Assembly: GCF_003693265.1 (NCBI RefSeq)
Contig: NZ_RDRE01000011.1
Location: 1-64,000, forward strand
Origin: Corynebacterium gottingense
GTDB taxonomy: Bacteria; Actinomycetota; Actinomycetes; Mycobacteriales; Mycobacteriaceae
DNA length: 64,000 nucleotides
Direction: 5' to 3'
The notes beneath the pieces are model-generated. The model searched no databases. It was not told the DNA's origin and saw nothing but the letters and a program-made list of their open reading frames with translations. Each line of letters starts with the position of its first letter. The stretch's first letter is position 1. The position numbers and the translations under genes are program-made. This document shows positions 9,301 to 17,463 of this stretch, piece after piece.

Positions 9301-12300
9301 TTGCCGTCGGCGTCACGCACGGAGCCCTTGACGGTCCCCGTCTGCGGGGTGTCCGGCGTCTTCTCCAGTTGGAAGTCCTTCTGTACGTTCGCGCTCGGCG
9401 CGACGTCCACTACCTGCGCCTCGGGCGACTCGTAGTCCGCCGCGCGGACCTCGATGCGGTACTGACCAACAGACAGGTCGCCGCGCGAGTATTTGCCTTC
9501 CTTATCGGTGGTGGATTCGTAGCTTGCGCCGTTCTCAACGTTTGTGATGGTCACGGTCGCGCCCTCAATCGGCGCGTTCTTCGCGCCCGTGACTACGCCG
9601 TGCACGGAGCCGATTGTCGACGTCAACGTGATGTCCTCAGTGACCTTCCCGTTGGCCGAGACGTTCACTACGATGTTGGAGACCTTCTTGTAGGTCTTCG
9701 GCGCGTCAACGCTGAGCGTCCACTGACCTGCAGGGACGCCATCGAAGTTGAATGAGCCGTTCTTCGCGGTTGCCGCGTTGCGCTCTTCATCGCCACGGGT
9801 CAGCGTCAGGCTGATGTTTTCCAGCGGCTGGCCAGTGGAGTCCTTCACGGAGCCATCGACCGAACCAGGGTTACGCTGCACCTCGATCTCAACCGGGTCG
9901 GTGTGGGTACCGGCGACAACGGTGAAGGCAGTCTTGCCTTCCTTGTATTCGTCGGTGCCCGCAACAACCGCGGTGTAGTCGCCCGGCGTCACGGAGTCCA
10001 TGGAGAACAGGCCATCGCTATCGGCCTTGACGGTGTCGACGGTCTGCCCGCCGCGTTGGATCACAACGTCCACATTCGCGATCGGCTTGCCGCTGTCATC
10101 CTTCACGAAGCCATTGACGGTGTCCGTCGCACGGTTCACCGTCAGGGCGACGTCGGTCTTCACACCTGGGTTAACTTCGAAGCCCCTGACATAACCGCCG
10201 TGCTCATCAGTCTTTGCAACGGTCGCCTCGTGCGGGCCCGGGTTCAACTTGTCCGTGGTGAATTTGCCGTCCGCGTCGGTGGTGTAGGTGTCAGCGCCGT
10301 CAATAGTGACGGTTGCGCCTTCAACCGGTGCACCGGTTTCGTCCACTACAGTGCCCTCGGCCCAGCCGTTGGTGCGCTTGACCTGGACATCAGCAACTTC
10401 AGTGTTCGCAGGGGTAATGGTCGCGTCCACGGTTTTTGCCTCGTGAGCGGTACCCGCCTCGACGGTAACCGTGTACGAGCCAGCCTTCTGCTCGTTGAAC
10501 TGGTACTTGCCGTTGGCGTCCGTCTGCGCGGTGGCCACCTCGTTGCCGTCGGCGTCCTTGAGGATCACCTTAGCGTCGTTGACAGATTCGCCAGCATCGT
10601 TGGTGACTACACCCTCGAGGTTGCCCGGCGCCCGGGTGAGCTGAATGTCTGCGGTCGACGGACGGTTGGGGCGCACCGTGACTTCCTTGGGTTCGCCGCT
10701 GCGTGCGTTGGTAGGCACCACCGAAACGCTGAACTCACCTGCAGGAACACTTGCGAACTTGTAGGTACCGTCCTGGCCAGTCGTGGTCGAGGTCTTGAAT
10801 TCGGCGTCAGGCGCGTTCTTGGCGCGACGCTCACCGTCGATGACAACGGTTGCTCCCGTGACCGGGTTACCCGCGTCATCGGTGATCGTGCCGGTAACGG
10901 ACCCGGGCTGCGGTGCCACGCTGATCTGCCAGGTGACGTTGGCGTCCTCCACCAGGTCGGGCAGCTTGTTGTCCTTGACGTTTACGTAGTCCTCGCCTGG
11001 AACAACGTCGACAGCGTAGCCGGCTCCGGGGGCCTGGTTCAGGAATTCAACCTTGCCATCCGCGTCTGCCGGTTTGCGCTCGAGCTCCCGACCGTCGCGA
11101 GAAAGGATTACTTCGGCATTTTCCACGGTTTCGCCGAGGTCATTAAGCACGGTGACCGTGTATCCAGGGTTAAACCGCTCAACCGTGATCGTGGGCGTAG
11201 CTGTCTTGTTCGGCTCTACAGTCACCTTTTCGGTGTGCGGCTTCGTCAGCTTCGTCTTACCGACCTGGATCTCGTACTGACCCGGCTTCTGATCCTTGAG
11301 CTCGAATTCGCCGTTTACCACCGATGCGGGGGCCCTCGTTCCATCCGGTCGCGTCACAGTGACGTTATCCGGGGAGACGGGGTTACCGGCGTCATCGACA
11401 ATTTTGCCCACAATGGAGCCGTTTGCTCGGGTCACCGTGATGTCATCTGCCGTGATGGTTTCATTCGGCTTCACGGTCACGGTGACGCCGGTGGAGTTTC
11501 CAGCGAAGTTGTCGCCGTCGGTGACGGTCACGGTCTTCTTTCCAGGGACTACGCCTGGGATGGTGTACTTGCCGTCGCCGCCCGTCGTGGCTTTCTTGCC
11601 ACCCGCGGAAACCTCGGCGCCTTCAACTGGCTTACCCGCGTCATCAACAACCGTGCCGGTGATGGTGCCGGGCAGGGAAACCGCGCTGAGGTTCAAATCA
11701 AGAGTCTTGCCCGGGCCTGCGTACTCCGGACCGACGGTAATACCTTTGTAGGTATTGTTCCCCGCGATCGAGGCCGTGTAGTCGCCAGGGTCGCGGCTGA
11801 GCAGCTCATAGAAACCGCGCTCATCGGTCTTGGTGGTATAGGTTTTGCCGTTACCCTTGACCGTCACCTCGATGCCTTTAAGGGGAAGTCCGTCCAGGTT
11901 GACCTGGCCACCAATCTTGGCCTTGATGTAGTCGAGTTCGACGTTCTGATCCGTGAGCTTTCCACCTGGCCCCACCTCAACGGTGCCAAACGGCTTGGCC
12001 TGGGTCTCGTTCCCCTTCTCGAAGTTCAGCTTATAACTACCGGGCTGAACACCAGCGATGCTGTACGTTCCGTCTGCGCCAACAACGGCGGATGCCTGGT
12101 CGCCATCTCCGGTCAGTGTTACTTTCACACCGGTTGCCGGGAGATTTGTTCCCTTGATGGTCGCCCTGCCAGATACGGTGCCACTCTTGCGATCCAGTCG
12201 CAGATCTGCCGTCGCAGGTGCTTCCGCATTCACGGTGACATTTTCGGTGTCACCGCCATGCGCATCGTTACCTTCCACAGTGACGCTGTACTCGCCAGGC

Positions 12301-13946
12301 AGAAGGCCGTCGAATGATGTGTTTCCGTTGGCGTCCGTCTTCTGCTTAGCGCTAGTGGCGCCGCTGATTTCCACCTCAGCGTCGTTGACTGGGGAATTGG
12401 CATCGTCTACGACATGCACCGTGAGCGAAGAACGCTTGCGCTTGACCTCGATGTCAGTACCGCGGCTCTCTCCCGGCGCGAGCGTCACATTCACGGTCTC
12501 ATCCTCGGTGAGCTTAGTGCCCTCAACAGAAATGGTGTGTGTACCGACAGGGAGGTCGGTGATCTTGTAGTACCCGTTCGCATTAGTCGTTGTGTCTACG
12601 CCGTTGATCGTGACGCGGGCGTTAGAGACCACGTTGCCACCGTCATCGCGCACGTAACCGGTCACCTCTGCTGGGTTGGCGGAAATCGTCAGGCCGCCGA
12701 CCCTCGCGTCACGGTTGTTGTTATCCACCGTAAACCTTGCAGATTCATCACGGCCGTACTGCCCCAGCGGCGTAACCCGGACCGTGTAGTCTCCAAAAGG
12801 CACGTCATTGAAGTTGTAATCAAACTCCCCGCGACCAACAGTCTGCGGCTGCCCGACCGGGTTACCGTCCTGGTCCAGGAGCTCGACCTTTGCGGTATCG
12901 GTAAAGCTCTTCGGCGCGGTCACCGAACCCGAAACGGTGCCGGTCTTCGCGTTGACGGTGAACGTCAAAGGCTTGGTCTCCCCAGCGCTCACGGAGATGT
13001 TCTGGGTCGCAGATTCCTCGGTCGTGTCGGTCTCACCGATCTTTACCTCGTACGAACCTGCTTCGAGGCCTTCAATCGAGAACTTGCCATCCTGAACAGT
13101 GCCCTTTTGCTCACCATTAACAAGCACAGGCGCGCCGTCGGCAGGTGCCCCTTCGACAACGCCGTTGATCACAGCTCGTTGAGGCTCTGTCACATGTTTA
13201 ACATAGTTGTTCAATCGCTTAAGCTCCGGACCGCCTAAGCCCGGACCGAATATGTTTAGCCTAACGTTTGAACCGCCACCGCTTTTCGGGATCGTCAACT
13301 CCCTCGGAAATTCGAGCCGCAACCCGTTGCCGTAACCTTCGGCGCCATATTCCTCGTCTTGCGTGGCGGTCGCCTTAACCTTGAACACGCGATTTTGGCC
13401 GTCGCCCAGGACGCGGTATTCGCCTGCGCGGGCCTCATCAACCCAGACGTAGTAATACCCCTCCTCAAAGGCGAGACCCTGTTGCTTTGGCCCGTAGTAA
13501 TCCCTTTTGTATTCGTCCTTTTTTAGTACTAACGGGCCGTAAAGCTCAACGCCGTGCAAACGGATCTCTTTACTGTCGTTTCCAAGTATCTCGACTCGAT
13601 ACCCGGTCTGCCCATTTTGAGAAAGCTCACGCAATACTTCTGGGGCCTGAGCCCAATTCTCATTGTAATTTGCGAGAGGGTCCACATTTTCGAAAGACGC
13701 AGAGGTGTTTCCCGCAATCTGTTTAGCTTGCGTTCCGACCAATTCCTTCAAAGGATCTACGAGATCGGGCACGTCAGCGTCAGTCCACTGCGCCGACGCT
13801 GCCGGCAACAAGCTATCCCCCGCGGGGGTCGGGATCGCCGGAACGGCCATGCCGCCGACAGCAAGCGAAAGGGCCGTCGCCGAGGCAACGACGGTCCTTT
13901 TCATTCCGGAAAACAGCCCGCGTGCAGGCTTATTGTTTCCGCGCAT
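6312..13946 (-). CDS. giant (2544 aa) secreted CnaB/carboxypeptidase-regulatory-like repeat protein
   Basis: After a signal peptide ending near SAQWTD comes a unique domain of about 200 residues. I count about 20 tandem domains of 75-95 residues, most with GxVxGxVxDxxGxPVxxAxV and DGxYxxxxxxPGxYxVxV. These are carboxypeptidase-regulatory/CnaB-like beta-sandwiches that form a long stalk. Then come two DUF11-like segments, one SdrD-B-like domain (GNVWVDMNEDGKRD) and a C-terminal module of two hydrophobic helices around an amphipathic stretch flanked by Cys, with no LPXTG motif. ATG 13946, with GGAGAG four bases upstream, is chosen over an in-frame TTG four codons earlier. Probably a surface or adhesion stalk, held by the C-terminal module rather than sortase. 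Confidence 0.87.
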   Translation of the reverse strand: MRGNNKPARGLFSGMKRTVVASATALSLAVGGMAVPAIPTPAGDSLLPAASAQWTDADVPDLVDPLKELVGTQAKQIAGNTSASFENVDPLANYNENWAQAPEVLRELSQNGQTGYRVEILGNDSKEIRLHGVELYGPLVLKKDEYKRDYYGPKQQGLAFEEGYYYVWVDEARAGEYRVLGDGQNRVFKVKATATQDEEYGAEGYGNGLRLEFPRELTIPKSGGGSNVRLNIFGPGLGGPELKRLNNYVKHVTEPQRAVINGVVEGAPADGAPVLVNGEQKGTVQDGKFSIEGLEAGSYEVKIGETDTTEESATQNISVSAGETKPLTFTVNAKTGTVSGSVTAPKSFTDTAKVELLDQDGNPVGQPQTVGRGEFDYNFNDVPFGDYTVRVTPLGQYGRDESARFTVDNNNRDARVGGLTISANPAEVTGYVRDDGGNVVSNARVTINGVDTTTNANGYYKITDLPVGTHTISVEGTKLTEDETVNVTLAPGESRGTDIEVKRKRSSLTVHVVDDANSPVNDAEVEISGATSAKQKTDANGNTSFDGLLPGEYSVTVEGNDAHGGDTENVTVNAEAPATADLRLDRKSGTVSGRATIKGTNLPATGVKVTLTGDGDQASAVVGADGTYSIAGVQPGSYKLNFEKGNETQAKPFGTVEVGPGGKLTDQNVELDYIKAKIGGQVNLDGLPLKGIEVTVKGNGKTYTTKTDERGFYELLSRDPGDYTASIAGNNTYKGITVGPEYAGPGKTLDLNLSAVSLPGTITGTVVDDAGKPVEGAEVSAGGKKATTGGDGKYTIPGVVPGKKTVTVTDGDNFAGNSTGVTVTVKPNETITADDITVTRANGSIVGKIVDDAGNPVSPDNVTVTRPDGTRAPASVVNGEFELKDQKPGQYEIQVGKTKLTKPHTEKVTVEPNKTATPTITVERFNPGYTVTVLNDLGETVENAEVILSRDGRELERKPADADGKVEFLNQAPGAGYAVDVVPGEDYVNVKDNKLPDLVEDANVTWQISVAPQPGSVTGTITDDAGNPVTGATVVIDGERRAKNAPDAEFKTSTTTGQDGTYKFASVPAGEFSVSVVPTNARSGEPKEVTVRPNRPSTADIQLTRAPGNLEGVVTNDAGESVNDAKVILKDADGNEVATAQTDANGKYQFNEQKAGSYTVTVEAGTAHEAKTVDATITPANTEVADVQVKRTNGWAEGTVVDETGAPVEGATVTIDGADTYTTDADGKFTTDKLNPGPHEATVAKTDEHGGYVRGFEVNPGVKTDVALTVNRATDTVNGFVKDDSGKPIANVDVVIQRGGQTVDTVKADSDGLFSMDSVTPGDYTAVVAGTDEYKEGKTAFTVVAGTHTDPVEIEVQRNPGSVDGSVKDSTGQPLENISLTLTRGDEERNAATAKNGSFNFDGVPAGQWTLSVDAPKTYKKVSNIVVNVSANGKVTEDITLTSTIGSVHGVVTGAKNAPIEGATVTITNVENGASYESTTDKEGKYSRGDLSVGQYRIEVRAADYESPEAQVVDVAPSANVQKDFQLEKTPDTPQTGTVKGSVRDADGNAIDGEVAVVLENVDTGDVIPATVDANGDYTAADVPAGNYRAKASANGYRPTSAPSVTVNVGKTSSVQAIEMAKVAAQDAKVSGKVTNTAGDPIEGAVVEMVDDNDPEKFVVFVTNEKGEFSGEAALGAYTATVSKDDGNYVAKSGLKWDVTDADGHSFNVVLDSKPSDHPNNTGNFEGGVRDQEGKPVPGTTATVRHPDGSTSELEIDPATGDFTSDDLEPGDYVVVVDPADGHRTPRYTEVTVKDGEKVTVPRIITPTTKKPIKVDKGEPGTINGWLVDDLNEQIPGAKVIVKGKGTDADGNPTETFPAVTVDKDGHFTTDKLPAGDYEVDLELPEGWTKPKDWPKTVKVTDDKPAHQGIVNVKAPRSEIKGQVVDGDGKPIDGVLVTVTDSHGDTKEVPVDKNGNYTTDVVPGDAIVEIFTPEGVQKVDPMYIPVRPGKDVELPTVNLTKKVLKLEKRVRGYDANTPDDAPGLPNDEDLIYGFIVTNESDVTVHDIEIEDPFAQGAIKAPKGWDGTLKPGEYKVFSAVMAPPVDKGAFANIAVARGKDDHDKMVASTPNEAYVKFMDMNMQKKVNARFATNADDPVHMAADEDLYFTYEVVNTGSIRMENVTVNDTIYEGDEESFDPKHPGKGTPMEIIPPKGFNGTLMPGERVVFKGVLPPLAKGKRHHNAAEAAGQAPEPPKRAKPVDGEPDYGEDVSGLLVITPKENAEGNAHIVVEEGAALPAVTNVDGNVWVDMNEDGKRDAKDTNFGGMDITLHSLDGLPDVKTTSDSDGKFNFAAAPAGKYTLQMRNPGGVVLADPLDPDKNENGIGAALESKEFEITGDEEKMNVDVRLLDRPIEYTETTTPAPEPKGSSLGKCLADTSSVSNPATWLIPIGILIAAMGGAAVLFEDEFNAAAAQFNQAMPNLNIQRPEWMNEISRQLSQIDPAVPAGVLAAGIIGLGALALGLTYASCQSGGEMGSSTGDAKGSSSKKEAKTLTTAAEPTKVNA

Positions 13947-14173
13947 AGTTCTCTCCAATACGTGAGTAAGTACTTGAGGCCTTTACGAGAGCTGGGAAAA
14001 CTCTCCATTTAATCTCTATTGACAATAATGCCGTAGACAGGCGTATGCCAACTTTTACGCCTAAGGATACACTTAAGATTCACTCATGCAATATTTATCG
14101 AGCCTTGACCTGTATAAGTGCGAGCCCCCGTCCTTTAACACCCCGCGTGTCCACCCGCCTGACCGGGCAGAAG

Positions 14174-14195
14174 AAAACCCCGCCGGAGCGGGGTT
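14174..14195 (-). terminator. terminator of tRNA-Arg(ACG) copy 1
   Basis: AACCCCGC and GCGGGGTT are separated by four bases and followed on the minus strand by a T-run. It lies just downstream of the tRNA 3' end. Confidence 0.75.
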
Positions 14196-14203
14196 CCAAC
14201 TTG

Positions 14204-14276
14204 TGCGCCCGGAGGGATTCGAACCCCCAACCTTCTGATCCGTAGTCAGATGCTCTATCCGTTGAGCTACGGGCGC
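14204..14276 (-). tRNA. tRNA-Arg (ACG anticodon), copy 1
   Basis: Minus-strand cloverleaf with acceptor GCGCCCG/CGGGCGC, anticodon arm CTGACTACGGATCAG (anticodon ACG), T-loop GTTCGAATC and discriminator A; CCA is not encoded. It is identical to the copy at 16750-16822. Its A34 is the expected TadA substrate. Confidence 0.95.
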
Positions 14277-14551
14277 GTCCTGTCAGATTCTCTCTGACAA
14301 CGAAGAGATACGTTACACCGTTGCTCACAAAGCACCAAAACGCCAGGTGGATGAGGGGTTGATGGAACGTGAGGGGCGGTGGGGCGTCGATAAGCAATAG
14401 CCCCCGAATGTATGTAGAAGGTCGACGCGAATGTGCGGAACGCTATACGCGCAGGCAGTAAGGTGCTAGAAATATTAAGGTACTTGCAACTCTGTCCAAC
14501 TCTTGCCAGCTCAGGGCACGCACGTGCCCACCCAACCGTAAAGGAACCTCC

Positions 14552-16702
14552 ATGGCCCACACTCCGCGCCGCCGCGCGCTCGTCGCCGCGAGCGCCCTGT
14601 CCCTCGCGCTGACCGCGCCATCCATCGTCGTGCCGAACGGCTACGCGCAGGACACCACGACCACCGAAACGACTGCGACCTCCGCCACGAGCGTTCCGGA
14701 CAGCGCCGTGGATTGGGAGAAGGAATACGACGCGAACTTTGCCGGCAATGAGCCCGCGACCGTCGAGGGTCTTGTGCTGCCGGAGGGCTCGACAATCGAG
14801 GCCGCGGCAGCGACACTGTTCAACTGGAAGCTGGCTGCAAACGGGGACGGCTCCGTTGAACTGACCCGCCCGCAGAGCGACGTCGCGTTCAGGGACGGAC
14901 TGCAGAGCATCCCCGCGAAGGTGACGCTGCCGGGCGAAGAGCCGCAGAACGTGACGCTCAAGGTCAACGTGTTCAAGAACGATGCGGCGTGGGTTGCGGA
15001 CCTGCCGGACTTAGGCAGCCCCTACGACGTGGACTTTGAGGGCAAACTTTCCAAGACTGTCGACGAGATCACACTGCCCGAGGGCGTGACCGTGAAGAAG
15101 GGTACGGGCAAGCCGTTGTGGGGCGTGTCCACCAAGGACGGAAAGGTCCTGATCACCGCGCCGAGCAACTTCGTTGCGGGCACGCAAGACCTGCCGGTCG
15201 AGTTCTCCGACGGCACCACTACCGTGAAGCGCACGCTGAAGATCAACGCGTCCAATCCGCAGACCTCGAGTGGCGAGGTCGCCGGCATCGCCGGTGATGT
15301 GCTTGGCAAGATCCTCGGCGGCATCGTTGGCGGCGCAACCGGTGGCGGGCTGCTCGGCGGCCTGACCGGTGGCGGCTCGGGTTCTGGCACGGGCTCTGGC
15401 TCCGGGGACGGCAAGGGCGGCGGTGTGAACATCAACATCGCGTCCAACAACGGCAACCCGAGCGTGGTCATCACGGACAACGCGAAGGCTGAGATCAAGG
15501 ACAACCTGGCCAATAACGGCAACCCGGTGATCACGGACAACGCCAAGGCCGAGATCAAGGACAACCTGTCTAACAATGGCAACCCGGACGTGAAGATCTC
15601 CGACAACGCCAAGGCGACCGTGGTGATCACGGACAACGCCAACCCGCACGACAACCTGTCCAACAACGGCAACCCGGACGTGAAAATCTCCGACAACGCC
15701 AAGGCGACCGTGGTGATCACGGACAACGCCAACCCGCACGACAACCTGTCCAACAACGGCAACCCGGACGTGAAAATCTCCGACAACGCCAAGGCCACCG
15801 TCGACGTCAAGGTCACAGACAACGCCAAGGCAGAGATCAAGGACAACGCCAAGGCGAACGTGGTGATCACGGACAACGCCAACCCGCGCGACAACCTGTC
15901 CAACAACGGCAACCCGGACGTCAAGATCTCCGACAACGCCAAGGCCACCGTCGACGTCAAGGTCACAGACAACGCCAAGGCAGAGGTCAAGGACAACGCC
16001 AACAACAACGGCAACCCAGACGTGAAGATCTCCGACAATGCCAAGGCGGACATCAAGGACAACGCCAAGGCGACCGTGGTGATCACGGACAACGCCAACC
16101 CGCGCGACAACCTGTCCAACAACGGCAACCCGGACGTCAAGATCTCCGACAACGCCAAGGCCACTGTCGACGTCAAGGTCACCGACAACGCCAAGGCGGA
16201 CGTCAATGTCACGGACAACGGCAACCCCGATGTGAAGGTCACGGACAACGGCAAGGTGGACGGTATTCCGGCGTCTTCCGGCGGCGGCTCCTCCGCGTTC
16301 GGCCAGGAGGGCGAGGGCCCGGAGGTTGGCGCAAACGTGGGCGTCGAGGGCGGCTCCTCCGACCCGCGCTGCGCGGCGACCCTCGCCGGCCTGGCGGTGC
16401 CGATCCTGGCGATCATCCCGCTCGCGCTGGCAACCCAACTGACGGTGCCCGGCCTCGAGTCCGTCGGCGCCCAGCTGACCCGCACACTCAATGACGCCGC
16501 ACGTAACTTCGGCGTCCAACCCGAGGCACTCACCGCCGCCGGCGCTGGCGTGATCGGCCTGGCTACCGCCGTCCTCGCCATCGTCGGCGCACGCACCTGC
16601 GTCCCGAGCGTCCGCGATGTGGACATCACCGTCGGTTCCTCCGGCTCCGGCGAGACCCCGTCCACGACCTCCACGGTCGCACCGGTGGTGAAGACCGACT
16701 AG
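14552..16702 (+). CDS. secreted protein with Val/Asp-Asn solenoid-like repeats and a two-helix C-terminal module
   Basis: This 716-residue protein starts at ATG 14552 with AAGGA upstream and a signal peptide ending near GYAQD. Residues of about 45-240 contain two related beta-rich modules of about 90 residues, each beginning (Y)D.(N/D)F.G and containing LPEG. A Gly-rich linker follows, then about 270 residues of repeats alternating VxVT/VKIS strands with DNAKA, DNANP and NNGNPD turns; the best unit is 30 residues. The end has two hydrophobic helices with conserved Cys (RCAATLAGL; ARTCVPS) around an amphipathic segment, like the giant protein at 6312. I do not know the family; a surface-anchored elongated fibre is inferred. 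The gene lies between two identical tRNA-Arg genes. Confidence 0.82.
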   Translation: MAHTPRRRALVAASALSLALTAPSIVVPNGYAQDTTTTETTATSATSVPDSAVDWEKEYDANFAGNEPATVEGLVLPEGSTIEAAAATLFNWKLAANGDGSVELTRPQSDVAFRDGLQSIPAKVTLPGEEPQNVTLKVNVFKNDAAWVADLPDLGSPYDVDFEGKLSKTVDEITLPEGVTVKKGTGKPLWGVSTKDGKVLITAPSNFVAGTQDLPVEFSDGTTTVKRTLKINASNPQTSSGEVAGIAGDVLGKILGGIVGGATGGGLLGGLTGGGSGSGTGSGSGDGKGGGVNINIASNNGNPSVVITDNAKAEIKDNLANNGNPVITDNAKAEIKDNLSNNGNPDVKISDNAKATVVITDNANPHDNLSNNGNPDVKISDNAKATVVITDNANPHDNLSNNGNPDVKISDNAKATVDVKVTDNAKAEIKDNAKANVVITDNANPRDNLSNNGNPDVKISDNAKATVDVKVTDNAKAEVKDNANNNGNPDVKISDNAKADIKDNAKATVVITDNANPRDNLSNNGNPDVKISDNAKATVDVKVTDNAKADVNVTDNGNPDVKVTDNGKVDGIPASSGGGSSAFGQEGEGPEVGANVGVEGGSSDPRCAATLAGLAVPILAIIPLALATQLTVPGLESVGAQLTRTLNDAARNFGVQPEALTAAGAGVIGLATAVLAIVGARTCVPSVRDVDITVGSSGSGETPSTTSTVAPVVKTD
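15440..16260 (+). repeat. coding tandem repeat array, 90-bp best period
   Basis: Within the preceding gene, near-identical blocks recur. AACCCGCACG at 15641 and again at 15731 defines a 90-bp unit encoding 30 residues. Shorter units built from the hexamer-like element GACAACGCCAAG recur throughout. High nucleotide identity between units suggests recent unequal recombination. Confidence 0.85.
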
Positions 16703-16716
16703 GAGCGGAAAGCACG

Positions 16717-16744
16717 AAACCCCAGCTCGCTGAGCTGGGGTTTT
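16717..16744. terminator. rho-independent terminator after the solenoid-repeat gene
   Basis: AAACCCCAGCTC and GAGCTGGGGTTTT flank a four-base loop. It serves the plus-strand gene and, in reverse, the minus-strand tRNA-Arg/tRNA-Ser unit beyond. Confidence 0.85.
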
Positions 16745-16749
16745 CTTGG

Positions 16750-16822
16750 TGCGCCCGGAGGGATTCGAACCCCCAACCTTCTGATCCGTAGTCAGATGCT
16801 CTATCCGTTGAGCTACGGGCGC
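16750..16822 (-). tRNA. tRNA-Arg (ACG anticodon), copy 2
   Basis: Base-for-base identical to the tRNA at 14204-14276 and in the same orientation; anticodon ACG. It is followed closely on the minus-strand 5' side by tRNA-Ser(GCT), so the two are probably co-transcribed. Confidence 0.95.
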
Positions 16823-16824
16823 GG

Positions 16825-16916
16825 TGGCGGAGACGACAGGATTTGAACCTGCGGCCCTCCGCAAAGAGGGCAACTCCTTAGCAGGGAGCCCCATTCGGCC
16901 GCTCTGGCACGTCTCC
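16825..16916 (-). tRNA. tRNA-Ser (GCT anticodon), CCA encoded
   Basis: Acceptor GGAGACG/CGTCTCC with discriminator G and encoded CCA. The anticodon stem CTCC/GGAG has loop CTGCTAA (anticodon GCT, reading AGC/AGU), and there is a long variable arm. Confidence 0.95.
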
Positions 16917-16999
16917 AGGCCTTTGCCCATCCTACCCACACGCAGCCACACAACCAAATGCGCTGCCTAACCGCGCCGCCAATCCGTATAGTGGTGCGC

Positions 17000-17416
17000 A
17001 TGAAACTCAACTCGGACCTTCTCGCCGGCGTCGCCACCCGCGGTGACCTCGGCCCCGCCGCCGCCAACCACTCCGACTGGATTGTCTGGGCCGTCACGGA
17101 CATCGACGCCGTTTCGGAGCAGATGCTTATCGACGCCCCCTTGTTCCTCTCCCCCAAACACGCCACCCCCGAGCGCCTCTCCACTTCCACCGTCCTCCTC
17201 GGCGTCCCGCTCGGTGAGATCGCGGGCGCGGATCTTGCGGACGTGGACCCGCGCCACCCGGGCGATGCCTCCGTTGCCCCCTCCGCCGCGCTCACACTGA
17301 AGGACGTCGTCGTCATCGCCGGTGCGGACCGCGCGACCGTAAAGCGCGCGAAAGACTTGCTCGGCGCGGACCGAATCCAGTTCCACACCACCCCGGAGCT
17401 TTTCCCGGAGACCTAG
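17000..17416 (+). CDS. hypothetical protein (138 aa)
   Basis: The protein begins MKLNSDLLAGVATRGDLGPAA and contains WIVWAVTDIDAVSEQMLIDAP and a C-terminal VVVIAGADRATVKRAKDLLG segment. There is no signal peptide or membrane helix and no family I recognise. The start is set by a leaderless promoter: TATAGT at 16987-16992, seven bases before ATG 17000. It is followed by a separately promoted aminotransferase gene (TACGCT at 17451-17456). Confidence 0.75.
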   Translation: MKLNSDLLAGVATRGDLGPAAANHSDWIVWAVTDIDAVSEQMLIDAPLFLSPKHATPERLSTSTVLLGVPLGEIAGADLADVDPRHPGDASVAPSAALTLKDVVVIAGADRATVKRAKDLLGADRIQFHTTPELFPET

Positions 17417-17463
17417 ACCCAAAACGGGTATCCCACGACACACTTCCGGCTACGCTGTGGGGC

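Noticed and set aside
6552..12317. Very long open frames on the plus strand opposite the giant surface protein
   Set aside because: They are antisense frames produced by the codon bias of the repeat gene: no ribosome sites, His/Val/Arg/Leu-rich nonsense composition and no recognisable domain.
14385..14395. GCTTATCGACG copies as DnaA boxes or an origin
   Set aside because: The core TTATCGACG differs from the DnaA box TTATCCACA at two positions, copies are scattered mostly inside genes, and there is no AT-rich unwinding region or dnaA/dnaN nearby.
15440..16260. Regular repeats suggesting a CRISPR array
   Set aside because: The repeats are in frame within a long coding sequence, have no unique spacers of constant length and no cas genes are near; they encode a protein repeat.
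15011..16957. Long minus-strand frames opposite the solenoid-repeat gene
   Set aside because: They mirror the repeat coding and run through tRNA genes, so they are not real genes.
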